The notes under the pieces are model-generated. The model was not told the DNA's origin. It did not search any database and saw nothing but the letters and a program-made list of their open reading frames with translations. The position numbers were made by a program, and so were the translations under genes. Shown here one piece after another: positions 48,312 to 60,377 of a DNA stretch of 64,000 bases. Position 1 is the stretch's first letter. Each line of letters opens with the position of its first letter. This DNA is from Excoecaria cochinchinensis. Taxonomy: Eukaryota > Streptophyta > Magnoliopsida > Malpighiales > Euphorbiaceae. The stretch covers positions 5,886,501 to 5,950,500 of the forward strand of contig CANTUQ010000081.1 of the NCBI GenBank assembly GCA_947683425.1, read 5' to 3'.

Positions 48312-50651
48312 TGTAACAACCCGGATACACCCTAGTAGGATTTGTGATGATTGGTCAAATTTTTGTTTTTAGAATTTCTTGTTTAGCTTCTATCATGAGA
48401 GCAACACCCGTCGTGAGCGCTACAGAACGTGCCAGTTGGAGTTCATTTTAAGCGGGATTTTAGTAGATTTTTGAGTTGGGTTTGGACATGTGGCATTCAT
48501 GCAAGGAGTTTGGAAGTGTTTGGGACACATGTCTTAAGATAGACATGTGGCTTTGAGAGGATGTGCCAAGTGGACTTTTGCATGCAATATAAGTGATTTG
48601 AGTGGAAAAATCTATCCTCATTCTTGTTTAGCATGCAAATAGTGATATCTCTTTGTTTTCCCTCTCTTTCTCGGTTTCACTTCCTCTTTCTTCTTTGATT
48701 TTGTCTTCCTTTGGCTAATTTCTGTATTGGAAGGTTTGAAGAGGTTATTAAGGGATTAAGAAGGTAAGTGCGACTTAGCTTTGTGTTGGGTCTTCTTCTA
48801 CTCCATTTCTGTTTTGGTTTGAGCTGGTTGTGTAATGGACTAAGAGGTGTTGTATTGGTGTTCTTTGCTGTGTGTGAAGTTCCAGATAGAAGGATTGAGA
48901 AGGCAAGGACAATATTTGAGATTGGGAGTTTCGGCTGCACTTTTAGAGGTTGGGATCGTGTGCCCTTTGATTTTTACATGTGTAGTGAAATTGTGATGTA
49001 GTGTCACTTGATGCATGTTAATGTCTTTAGTTGATATTTGATATAATTTAATTGTAAAATGGATGTGTGTTGAAGTGTTAATTGAATTGCCATAAGTATA
49101 ATCTAGTGGTCATGTATGAACACTAGTTGTAGGGGAAAACTCTGCCTAGATTGTATCAGACCTCTGTGTGATTTTTTGGTGATAAGTGGAGTTTTAAAAC
49201 TGCATATTAAGTGATTATTGAGCCATTAGAACCAAGACTTCCATAGCTATATAAGTACGAGAAATGAATATGATATAATTCTGGCTCTAAGTGTCCTAAA
49301 TATAGCCATAACATAAGTGTCTCTATTATGGCGGGGTCCATTGGAATAGTACATCTTGTTTAGGTCGTATCTTATGTTTTATATGTCCAAATGACCTATA
49401 ACTTACCCATTAGAAACTTAACATCCTAGGGAACAATTGTTAAGAGGACATTTTGCCTAAAAGTGATGTTTAGAGGTTGGTTTTTATGGTTCAATTTTGA
49501 GGTGAAAAGCAGTCTCGTTGGGCACCTGTAGGAGTCTACTATCGTGCGCATGACAGGGGTCGCGAGCACGAAAGAACCATTTATATGATAGACTTTCCTT
49601 CACATTTTGATCCCATTGTTGGCATGAATCATTTCCCACCTTTAGCACTCTCTAGTTTGAGTATTTTTGTGTGTTTATACTTCCCGAAATGTACCCGAAC
49701 TTCTCTACAAGTTCCTATAACTTATCCAATTCATGTTTAACATTATGAGATGAGTATATGAATATGTTTGGGAATGCATATTATAGATCATAGGTATTAT
49801 TTGCTAGTATAAATTATATATATTTATTTGATTGTTTAGCATGTGCATAAATTGAGTGAGATGTGATTGTGATTGGATATGTAAATATGTGTTGTAGTAA
49901 TTAGAGTCTCTTTCGTTACCTCTGGGTATTCAAATGTTTTCAGACTTATGTCTTTTGTCTTAGATACTAAATTTTATCAGTATCTTTTGTACCTGTATCC
50001 ACAGTCCATGAGAGTTCAGGCTTCTTGTTTGCTTTTGTCATAATCGAACTTATGCTTTTGATGATGGAATGATTGTTTTGAGCATTTCATATTAATGCTT
50101 TTGACTTAGTTATGTTAATCAAGTGGACTTGATGTTGTTATGATTCCGTTATGTGTTACGTATATAAGAATTTTATGGTGCTTTGAGCATGTTAGGTTTG
50201 ATAAGATTGAATTGTACATGTTATAATTTTGTAATTGACATTGTGTTTACGCCTTAGCATGATATGTATATACTGTTATGTATGCTCGTGCAGTCCTTTG
50301 TTTTTGTACATCCCCACTAAGCGTTATCGCTTAGCACGGATGTTTGTTTCCGTGTAGGTTTGCAGGATTGGTTTGGTTTTGGAGTCGCGCATCTGCTGGC
50401 CACTAAGAGTTGAAGTCTTCTTTTTTGTACTAGTATAGGGATAAGTTGTATAGTCCAGTTTTTGCTTGTACATTTTGTAAGGCATGCAATTAAGATATGT
50501 AATGTAATGACTTAGTATATATATACTTTATAAGTTCAGTTATGCAAGTTTATATGGTTATTCATGAGTGCTTCCGCTTAAGCTCTTGCTTGAATGTTTG
50601 TGTTGTGTATAACATCTTGATATTCATTTCGAGGGGTACTGGGGTGTTACA
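48312..50651 (+). repeat. TR-GAG LTR3
   Basis: 2340 bp. It is identical to LTR2 over the first ~450 bp except one base, then clearly diverged. Near 49904 it lacks 107 bp present in LTR1 and LTR2, with an AGT repeat at the deletion ends. Modules: GTAAGT 48764-48769, palindromes 49540-49575, stem-loop 50317-50334. Confidence 0.95.
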
Positions 50652-50656
50652 ATTCA

Positions 50657-51198
50657 TTTATAAACTAAAGCAATGGCTCATATAACTTATAACAAACTAT
50701 AACCTTTTTATTACAATCACATTGTAATTTAATACATAGTTAAAAATTCAATTCAACTATAGCTTACATGGTATAACATATCTAAGTTTACACAATAGGT
50801 CACATGTAAATCATAAGTAAAAACCCATGTCAAATAGCTCAATCAACATACATTCACAGCTTAGAAAAGAGTTGCGCTCATGACCTTAGTCGCGATCGCG
50901 ACAGAGAGCTAGATGGCCTCTGTCGTGCTCGCAACACCAGTCACGCTCATGACAGAGTCAAACATCACACGCCACCAACCCCAGCCAAATCTCAATGGAC
51001 CATCAAACTTAGTCAAACTCATATCAATTATCCATTAAATACAATTTCACATATAAACATATTTATTCTTATAATGTCCCTATTAATTGCATATACATTA
51101 CTTCCACAATTGTTCACTGAGATTAGATAATAATTACATACATTTTAATCTATCATTAACTTTTACTAATCACACAAGTAATATCAAAGTTTCAGAAC
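50657..51198 (-). repeat. LTR F, segment after the TR-GAG array
   Basis: AT-rich LTR DNA with a TGTCGCG-type palindrome cluster at 50874-50963, centres reading CT or AT on the plus strand. No coding sequence. Confidence 0.6.
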
Positions 51199-51456
51199 TG
51201 TAACACCTCGATACCCCCCTTTGGAAGGATACCGGAGCGCTACGCGCACAAATACATTTACGTTCTCAATTACAAGATAAAAATCGAATACATTTAAATC
51301 ATATAGAATGTTATTAATCATGAACATATAAATTATAATTAAAGACATCATAGTATCAGAAAAGCCTAAACCAAATCATGTGCCATGTAGCAATAAAATC
51401 CCATGTAAAAAGAACCATGAAAAATCATTTCAGAAAAGGCCAGGCAGGAGGACACA

Positions 51457-51870
51457 CTGTCGCGCTCGCGATAAGAAGTCGTGCTCGCGACAGTAACTGA
51501 GGACGCCCTGCAGAAGAAAAGGCCAGCACGAGTCGTGCATGGCATCACGACTCGTGCTCGGCCAAGCACTCGATGTCACAAGTCGTGTCCTTGTGCACGA
51601 CTCGTGACAGGGAATCTCTTCACATCTGAGGTGAGCAAGGCTAATCTTCACGACTCATGAAGAACTTCACGGCTCGTGAAGAGTCTCATCACATCTGAAT
51701 CTTGCACGGCTATTCATCACGACTCGTGAAGCACTTCACGACTTGTGAAGAGCTTCACGTCTCGTGAAGAATTTCACGTCTCGTGCAATCTGCCAAATAC
51801 CGCTATCGCGAGAGAAGGGAAGGCCCGATTCTGTCGCACTCCCGATAAGCATCGCGCTCATGACAGGATC
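51457..51870. repeat. Mixed palindrome cluster in LTR F
   Basis: TGTCGCGCTCGCGATA and GTGCTCGCGACAG at 51457-51494, then at least eight CACGACTCGTGA/CTTCACGTCTCGTGAAG-like palindromes to 51790, then TGTCGCACTCCCGATA and ATCGCGCTCATGACAG at 51834-51870. Confidence 0.9.
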
Positions 51871-52528
51871 GTGATTTCCAATTCTTAGGTAAAATGCAGG
51901 AAAATAGAGCTTGTAAAATCAATACCCAATCTTTACCCACAACCAAATATCAAATGAAATCATGTAAAAGCTTACCTCGGATGCCTTCATAACATGCTTA
52001 TAATAATAATAACTCAATTTGCATAATAATTATACACAATCAAATGACATAACTGAAAATCATAACATTTCAACACAACCCAGAATTTCCTCTCATATTC
52101 ATGTATATACACTTAAAAATTGTCATGTAAACCATTATAACTCTAACATCATAAATCATATACACAAATCTATTAAACACATGCATTTAGATATATCAAA
52201 ACACACAAATAATAGTACAATCAACACACAAATGCATGATCCGAAATGAGAAGAACAAAAACACTCCCAAACCTGAACCTTCTAAGCTCCAATTAGCTTA
52301 TATGATTGCCTCAACTAGCTATCATACTCTTCCATACATCTCCTCATCCAAATTCCTCCACACAAAACAAATCCAAAACTCAAACTTAAAGCCAAAATAC
52401 AAAGAACCTCAACCCAAGCTAGAGAAGAAGAGATAGAAGAGGAAGGAAACTGATTACTTACCCGAACAACCTTTCAATTGCTAACCCATCCAAAAATTAC
52501 AGTAGCAAGGGGAACAATTGAGACAACA

Positions 52529-52590
52529 GAGAAGAAGAAGAAGAAGAAGAAGAAGAAGAAGAAGAAAAAGAAGAAGAAGAAGAAGAAGAG
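52529..52590. repeat. GAA microsatellite
   Basis: About 20 GAA units in the CT-rich (on the sense strand) leader of LTR F. Confidence 0.95.
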
Positions 52591-53479
52591 TGGAAACGTG
52601 AGGGTGAGCAGAAAATCTGCCCCTCACCCACGTTCTCTCTCTTCTTAAATACCTCTCCCGTTTCAATCTTATCCCCTTGCCAAGTGTCGCCTCCCTATTG
52701 GCCCAATAATAGATTTTATGACAATTACTCTATTTGGTCCATCAACTCTCCTTTAATCTTACATTAGCATAATACATATATAAAATTCTTACATTGGCCC
52801 ATAATTAAATCCTTACCCCCTTCAATTAAGTCCCCAAATTAATACCTTACAATTTTGAAATTGCCGCACTTGCCGAAACTTTTGCATTAATACCGAATTC
52901 GTCCTTTCGGCACACCTGACACCACAACTCACATACGTTCGGCATATAACTGATCCATTCTCAAAATTTAGCTCTCATAGTTATTTATTCCATTCTATTA
53001 AATCCATATATGCAAAATGACTAAATTACCCTTTTTTCTTAATTCTAATCATGTCTTTTCTCCTACTTAATCACTCTAACCATAAAATCATACAGTTTCG
53101 ATCACCAAAATCCCTAGACATGTACAAATCCTTCTAGGGTACATTTTAGGGTGTTACATGCAAGGCCCAAATGGGGCTAACATAGGCAACTGCACTCACT
53201 ATCCCTTCATAAGCATGCTTATCTATCCACTGCTATGACACTTCAGGCTCAAAACAACTCTATGCTTATCATATAAACATTACACAATTACTTATATATA
53301 CATATATGAATGAAGTTATCCAAATTCAATTCCTATAAACCACTCATTTAACCAAGCATATAGTTCATGTGTTCTTGTAAATTATGATGAAATGATTTAA
53401 CAATGCATGCTCAATCATAATTCATGAATGAGAAACCATTAAAAGGGGTCTCAAAAAAATAACATTTTGGAAAAACAGG

Positions 53480-53720
53480 GCCAATATGGCGGTATGGTAA
53501 CGCTTTAATGCCGTGTAAGCCATCTTACACGGTGGTCAAGCACATCCTAACCACCATGTAACATGGCAAGCCAGGAAATGAATATGTCCAGAGAGCAGTT
53601 ACGCGGTGGTATGGACTATCCTTACGGCCGTGTGGCTCAACGTACCAGCAAAATCACCAATCCAGAATGTGTTTGTATGGCGGTATGGGGATCCCTTGCC
53701 GCTGTGTAAATCATCCCAAA
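53480..53720. repeat. Hairpin cluster of LTR E
   Basis: CCGTGTAAG (53511-53519) pairs with CTTACACGG (53524-53532) across a four-base loop. Related GGCGGTATGG / CCGTGT words recur to 53710. The sequence is unlike the other clusters, but the position in the LTR is the same. Confidence 0.75.
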
Positions 53721-54899
53721 CCTAGATTTTGCAGAAAACCAACATGTTAACATACCAATCTTCACTTCTATTTCGAAACAACCATCTATAATCATACATA
53801 TAAGTTCAATCCATGCATCAAATGCCTCAAAAACAAGTTTAGAAGCATATTAACAATATGAACACTAATTAGAATAATTAATTAGACAAGCAAAGCTCAT
53901 CAAAATTAATTAAACCCAGCTTTAGCTCTAATATCCACACAAATCCGCTATCCATACTCATATACCAAAAATTACTTCGAACATATAAACACATACTCAA
54001 AACTCAACACAACCATGTATTAAAACTCATTTAGCATCTCAAATTCCAGCATTCAAATATTTGATAAACTCAAACAACAATTAATAAACTCCCAAATACC
54101 AACATGCAAACCATAATAACACTAACATGCAAGGCCATCCGCCCACTCTAACTAACACATGCATTAACACATACTAATCTCTCAAAATCCAGAATTAACA
54201 ACACAAAACACACTCACAATCTAAAATGAGAATAGGGCAATATAACTCCTAAACCTCAAAAATGAAGCTTCAAACCTCCTCTTCAAGAACCCACTTTCTC
54301 TTCGCCTTTGCTCTTCCTTCTCTCTTCGGATTCTTGCACAAACAAACCCAAAAATTCTCTTAATCTAACATCAAATACCCAAATCGAAACCAAAATAAGA
54401 AGAAGAAGAAGACCATTAACCACTTACCTCTTCAAACCAGCTCTTAACCATTATAGACCTAGCTCAAAGTTGAAGAACAACACAAGAAAGAGTGAAGAGC
54501 AAAAAAAATGAAAGAGGAAGAGAGGAATAGGACAGGAAGAGCAAGAAAGAGGAGCCAAAGTTGGCTTCTACAGGAAGAAAGCAAAATTTCTACCCGTCCC
54601 TCTCTCTTTCTTTCAAATCCCATTAAATGCCCTCAACCACTCAAGCCACATGTCACATTCCAATAGGTCCTCTTAGTCAAATATATTGACTTTACCACTT
54701 GGTCCTTGGTAAAAACTCACTTGGGTCCTTAACGATTACCACATGATCACTAAAATAAATCCTATCACTTAAAATCTTTAATTACTCTTCCAATCAAGCC
54801 CTCGATTAAATTACTTTCACTTGTGCCAAAAACCGAACTACCCTTAATGATCCAATTAAACATGAAAAATCCTTCTAGGCCCTAATTTGGGATGTTACA

Positions 54900-56240
54900 A
54901 CCACCTGCTGTGGGGCAAGGTGAACAAGACCCAATTAGAGAAGGTCCCCAGAGAGCAACACACCCACCAGCAGTGGAGCCCAGAGTAACGACACCTGTAT
55001 AGCAGAGAAGAGCTCATAGACCTAAGGATAACTTATGGGAAGAGGAGCTAAAGGAGCCAATCATGTTGAGAGGTAAGGCCTCCAACATAGAGGAGGTGAT
55101 CTTGAGGAAAATGGAAGAAAAGTTTGAAGCCACGTCCTGCATGTTAATGATGGGTAAAGGAATAAACTCGGAAGATAAGAAATTAGATGGTGAAGATCTA
55201 GTTCCCAGAATTTTAAAATGCCCGACATTCCAAAGTTCGATGGCACTATTGGTCCAATAGCACATGTGAAGCAATACTCATTGATAATGAAGGGTACGGT
55301 GTTGTCAAGAAAGCAAAAAATAGAGTATTTTTGCCTGAGCCTAATAAGGCGTGCGATTGATTGGAACCTTAGACTGAACAGGAGATCAAAAGAAGACTGA
55401 GACCTCCTAACGGAAGAATTCCTAATATAATACGATTGTAGCACAAGGATGGAGGTCACTCTAAAGGACCTAGAGCTCCTGCAACAGAAGTCGGGGGAGT
55501 CATTCCATGAGTATCACACTAGATGGAGGAATCAAGTCATGAAAATGAAGAGAAAACCTGATACCCTAGTTCAGATCAAGTTATTTATTAGGAATGCTAG
55601 CCCATATCTAAGAGAAGGGCTCAAGATGAAGGACTGAAGTATTAGGAATCCTTCAAGGATATTGTCATAGAAGCCGAGGGAGAATACCTGGCAAAAAGGC
55701 CGAGCAATGAGACTTTTGTTAGAAAAGGATATAGTAGCCAGGGAGTAAGCAAGTTGGCAAGTTCCGATGGTTGTAATAGAATAAGCAAGACAACTGAGGT
55801 TTCGGCCAAAGAAGTAAGTCAGAGATACGTTTCGAACTTAGGTCACCCTCTATCATGGGTGTTAAGAAGATTGATTAAGGAAGGGAAGCAGCAGCCCTTG
55901 CCACCCAAGCCAGCCAGAACCTAAGGGAAATTGAGACACAAAGATGATGAATATTGTGCATACCAATAACATACCGAGCACACAATGGATTGTTGCAAAA
56001 CATCAAGAAATAAGATTTAGGATCTAATTGACACTAAATAGATCACTGATCCAGAGCAGAGAGAATAAAAAGAAGTTTAGATTCAACATTGTCCCCCCGC
56101 CTATTGTCATGATCGGGTCTAGTCTGCCCGAATGGTATATGTTAAAAGACTTATTTAGAAATGAATATGTGGCTCACCCACCACCAATAGAAGTTAGGAT
56201 TGCTGGTAGCTATAATCAATTGTTGGGAATCCACTAGTGA
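54900..56240 (+). pseudogene. gag: Tat-lineage gag, main part (continues from 32389)
   Basis: Collinear with the gag at 8661-9925: EVILRKMEEKFEATSCM, MEVTLKDLELLQQKSGESFHEYHTRWRN and FIRNASPYLREGLK. There is a stop at 55000-55002, a frameshift near 55215, and more stops after 55400. A fragment at about 56090-56240 resembles the gag/protease boundary. The gene is inactive. Confidence 0.82.
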
Positions 56241-56562
56241 GAGTGGAAAAGAAGAAGAGAATGAGCTCGCTGATCCATGGGATTCAGAAGATGAGATGCA
56301 ACACCACTGGTCAGCACGTAGTGAACACCACCTTCTCAAGATGAGTTACTATGATAGATGAGGGCTGTCACACTCACAAGTACGCTAACAGAGAAACTCA
56401 AGTAATGACTTACATGCATACACAACCACCAGATTAGGAATTACAAAATTTCTTAATCAGATTTATGCATATATTACTATTAACCAATTGCACGCATAAT
56501 AGTTACCATAATAAATACACTTTACTATACATCTGCTACAGTTTTACATACTTACATGATTC

Positions 56563-56621
<59 letters not shown>

Positions 56622-56648
56622 ACTTAATACAACCTAACATATTATAAT
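56241..56648 (+). other. Tat internal remnant with AT microsatellite
   Basis: No frame of note. A run of about 28 AT units lies at about 56562-56618, close to the insertion point of LTR H. Confidence 0.6.
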
Positions 56649-57740
56649 TGTAACACCCCTTACCCATACGTAGGAGAACTCATCCTCAAAGGGAGTGAGA
56701 ACCCATATGGACAAGGGTGTTACCAAGCAAAGCAATACCATAAACATATACAAATATTGAAATAGAAGAAAATAAAATTTGAGAACTCGAAGATCAATCA
56801 TTGATATCAAAAGGTTCATTACAAAAATATTCTATACAAACTGATATTACAAAAATTCCATCTTCCAAAATATATAGCAGAAGCATTACAAAAGAATAAA
56901 TACAATAAGAGCCCAAAATATTACAAAAAGAACTTAGATACAAAACTAAGCTATAACACTTCAATCCTTCTGTGTTATCTGGACCTGCAGAGACTGTCCC
57001 AAAAACTCGACTCCTTCCACACCTGTACGGATGAAACACCCGCTCTAAGCGATAACGCTTAGTGGGAAAAACACACAATAATATGAACGGCCATTCACAA
57101 TGGTCGTTAAAATAAAACACATACAACATGGCACATACTTATAATCATATATGATTAAATCATAGCTTAAACATCATCAATTATATTCAAAAGCTCATAA
57201 TCAAAATTTATATATCATACTGCTTTCACATACTCATAATCACAACAAAACAAACAAAATGCCTGCTGACTCACAATAGCGGATAACGAGTGAACATATT
57301 GGGGTACCCGAGGGTACATTCGAAAAGCAATATCTTTATTTTCTCATTCAAAACATTTTCACATTGGATGATCTTAAACAAGATCCAAACACATTGAGGA
57401 TCACGAGGATCCAAACGGGGACCTGATTAGGGTCCAGAACACATTGGGGCTGCTACTACTTAACTCTATTAGGCATGCCTAACTATCCACTAATTTGACT
57501 CTTGCAGGCCATGCATAAATCATCAAATCATATTCATATTGTTCATAAAATCATCCATGCATAAGTCTAAAAGCATCGCAAGTTCGAAAAATAAATATTG
57601 AAAGTACAAAAGAAATCCCATTTTGAAAAGCAGGAGGTGTCGCGCTCACGACAGGGGCAAAGCTCCCTAAGCTTCATGCTCACGCACAAAGGAACAGATC
57701 GGCTTCTATCGCGCTTGCGACAGAACATGCCCAGTATCGC

Positions 57741-60377
57741 TGTAACACCCCGCCATCCCTGTTGGAAGGATACCGGAGTGCCACACGGGCAAACACATAT
57801 AATCGAATCCATATACACATGTATAAACAAAAACCAAATGAGATATAAAGAAACTTCTAATCATGTAATAGTAAATCCTTTTTACATATAACATATATCA
57901 ATATCGTTTTACAAAAAGAGGCTCGAAAGCAAATACATATACAAAACTAATAATTGTTCCTTTACAAAAGATTCACTTTGCTATACACAAGCCATGTACA
58001 AAAATTACAGCGGAAGACTCAAAATAACTTCATCCAAAAAGACTTCTAGTGGCCGACCTGCAGATATCTGACTCCTATCCAAACTCGCCACCTGCACGGG
58101 AAAAGAGCCCGTGCTAAGCGATAACGCTTAGTGGGGAGGAACAAAACAAACGAACAATATGCATATACAATATTTATGGCAATACAATAATCTAATGATT
58201 CAAAATCAATGGCATCAAAGTACATGTAAACATATTTTTAAATTCTTTACTTGACATGCATAACTATATATATACAATACAAGCAATTAAGTGCTCAACT
58301 CATAAATTTTCATCATTCCGAGTATACTGATTCAAGGTGCGATGTAAAGCTAGGCAAGAATTCCTGTACATCATATACTTATAATTATGTCCAAAAATAC
58401 ATCTCAACATATGCAACACATTTCAACATATAGCCTGACTAGTCTAAAATACTCTCTAGAAGTGGATACGGTCAAATGGATACTGATAGAACACAGTATC
58501 CCAAGCATATAGAGACATGAGTCTCAAACATGTACTTTTCATATAGAGACCGAAGTCTCGCATTAAATCCATATAGACCTATACAGGATCGAAACAAGGA
58601 TCCAAACGGATCCACGTATAGCGTTTAATCATATAGCAGCTGCACACACACACTGACCTAAGTAAGCGCTTACTTATCCACTACTATGACTTATTCAGGC
58701 TTAAATGACACAATTTAACAATTCAAGTATCATATCATGAGAATTTCATAAATTGATAGCTTATAATTCATATTTACATGTATATAGATCAGATTCAAAA
58801 ACATTTAAATATATCCAATATCAATTATTGGAGGCAGGAGTATAAATAATTCACATTGAAATAATTTATGTTCATGTAAATTATAAACTAGTAAATCATG
58901 TACATTAATTATTAATCATGTATACAACTCAATATGAAGCAATTATTAATTACAATTCAGATATTAAACCCAAACATTTGTCATGTAGTGCAAAAACCTC
59001 TTAAAACAGAAGTTAAAACTTTGTTTTAATAAAACAGGACAGCAGGGAAGGCTGGTCACGAGACACCCAAGCAGTGGTGTCTCGTGACGCAGGCTTCACG
59101 CGAGTGCCAAGCACAAGAGCAAGGCAGTCACGCCGTGACCATCAGTCACATCCCGTGACGCCTGAGAGGAGAGGGGAAAAATCACGACACGCAGGGAAGG
59201 GGAAGGTCACGTGGCGTGACTCTCTGTCACGTCTCGTGACTTCCCAAGGAAGGAGGTCACGGCGTGATGCAGCATCACGTCTCGTGACCTTCTTCAGAGA
59301 AGAGGTCACGGCGTGATGCTCCCTCACGTCACGTGATCCCTTCCCTCACTTCTGCTTCTCCTTCTCCCAACTTCTTAGAATTCCAGAAAACGTAAAAACC
59401 AGAAAGAAATCGTAAAAACAGAGTGTAACTCAAAGCTCAAATCCCAATTTGTCTAAATCCAATTTTCATGCAAAAATCATGCTAACACGTACCTTTAAGT
59501 CTTCTGGGCACAATTACAGTAATTTCACTCACAGTATTCACATTATCATATAATCACAGTAAATAAACAGAGAAAGTCACAACTCAGAACTTCACATTCA
59601 AATACATATGTAAACGTCTCATTTGCAACCTCATAATCATTCTTTCTCTACCTAAATCATGTATACACAATACATTTCTCATACATTAATATAATTGAAC
59701 ACACACATAGCTAAAATTAACATCAAACAGCAACTAGGATCCAAAATGAGAAATAACAGATGCTCCCAAACCTGAAATGAAGTCCCAAAAATGTCCACTG
59801 CACTCTCAGTCCACAACCTTCTCTTTCCCTTTATCTTTCTTCCTCTCTTCAACAGATTACATGAACCAACAAATAAACCCAATATCAATCCAAAGAAAAA
59901 GCAATGAACAATCTTTAAACAGAGAAGATGGAGAACCACTTGAAACTGACAACCACTTACCTTCTGAAGCTTCAAAGCTTAAAACCCAAACTCAAGACAG
60001 ATGAACATTCATGCAAACAGAAAGAAGGACATAAACACAAGAGAAGAGGAGTGGTTTACGTGAGAGAGAGCAAGAGAGAAAAACTTCAGGTCTTTTGTTT
60101 CAGCCAACTAAAACTTTCTCAGACTTCTCATTCCCCTCACCCACGTGCACACACTCACTATCCACTTGGCACACATGCACAGTTCACTTAATCCATAATT
60201 ACTCTTTTACCAAATAGTCCTTGACAAATTACTTTCTCCTCACTAAACAAAAAATGTAATTAATTCTTTATTAAAACTTTGCAATTAAATCCTCTTTCCT
60301 CTTATAAAATACCAAATTGCTCTTAATTGTCCAATTAGAATTGCTAAATCCAATTAGGCCACTTATGGGGTGTGACA
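57741..60377 (-). mobile_element. Solo LTR I (minus strand)
   Basis: 2637 bp, sense TGTCACACCCC (60377) to GGGGTGTTACA (57741), with target duplication ATCGC at 57736-57740 and 60378-60382. Length and both ends agree with the B 3' LTR (2647 bp). Modules: AAG|GTAAGT with GT at 59960, hairpins 59055-59335, stem-loop 58114-58131, CCCGTGCAG|GT with G at 58092. There is no interior, so it is a solo LTR. Confidence 0.94.
59055..59335. repeat. GTCACG hairpin cluster in LTR I
   Basis: GTCACGAGACACC (59055-59067) pairs perfectly over 13 bp with 59076-59088 across an eight-base loop. Several more GTCACG...CGTGAC palindromes follow to 59335. Confidence 0.93.

Larger units (their letters stand above)
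40605..50656 (+). mobile_element. Triple-LTR gag-only array: LTR-gag-LTR-gag-LTR
   Basis: The three LTRs start at 40610, 44461 and 48312, an exact 3851-bp period. The two interiors (43042-44460 and 46893-48311) are both 1419 bp. Only the outermost ends carry the duplication ATTCA (40605-40609 and 50652-50656), so the array is one insertion that was later duplicated. The middle LTR is a chimera of the other two. Interiors hold only gag, primer site and polypurine tract, as in TR-GAG elements; no pol is present. Confidence 0.96.
33133..53158 (-). mobile_element. LTR F (minus strand), nested in E and itself split
   Basis: Parts: 33133-34078, 40039-40604, 50657-53158, about 4.0 kb together, close to the 3976 bp of the D LTR. 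The sense start at 53158 (TGTAACACCCTAAAATGTACC) matches the start of LTR D. The sense end at 33133 (reverse of TGTAACATCCCTTACCCATAC) matches LTR C. Flanks TACAA (33128-33132) and TGCAA (53159-53163) are a duplication with one mismatch. Modules: GTAAGT (52460-52455), stem-loop 33482-33499, ATGCAG|GT with G at 33461. An LTR-end-like sequence at 51199 complicates this reading (see finding). Confidence 0.7.
51199..53158 (-). repeat. LTR sequence with TG...CA ends, B-like right end and D-like start
   Basis: 1960 bp. On the minus strand it starts like LTR D (TGTAACACCCTAAAATG at 53158) and ends like LTRs B and I (reverse of TGTAACACCTCGATACCC at 51199). It lacks the stem-loop and acceptor module. 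The flanks AGAAC and TGCAA do not match. It is either a mosaic solo LTR or the outer part of F carrying an internal junction. Confidence 0.6.
32390..54899 (-). mobile_element. Solo LTR E (minus strand), split by nested insertions
   Basis: The parts are 32390-33132 and 53159-54899, about 2.5 kb together. The sense start is TGTAACATCCC (at 54899) and the end is GTTAAA (at 32390; a G-to-T change in the usual TGTAAC reverse complement). Target duplication ACCAC is at 32385-32389 and 54900-54904. Sense modules: GAG|GTAAGT with GT at 54427, its own hairpin cluster at 53480-53720, a stem-loop at 32756-32773, and CCCGTGTAG|GT with the G at 32735. There is no internal region, so it is a solo LTR left by recombination between its two LTRs. 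Confidence 0.88.

Noticed and set aside
59074..59316. Arg-rich 80-codon frame
   Set aside because: It is a reading of the GTCACG hairpin cluster in LTR I.
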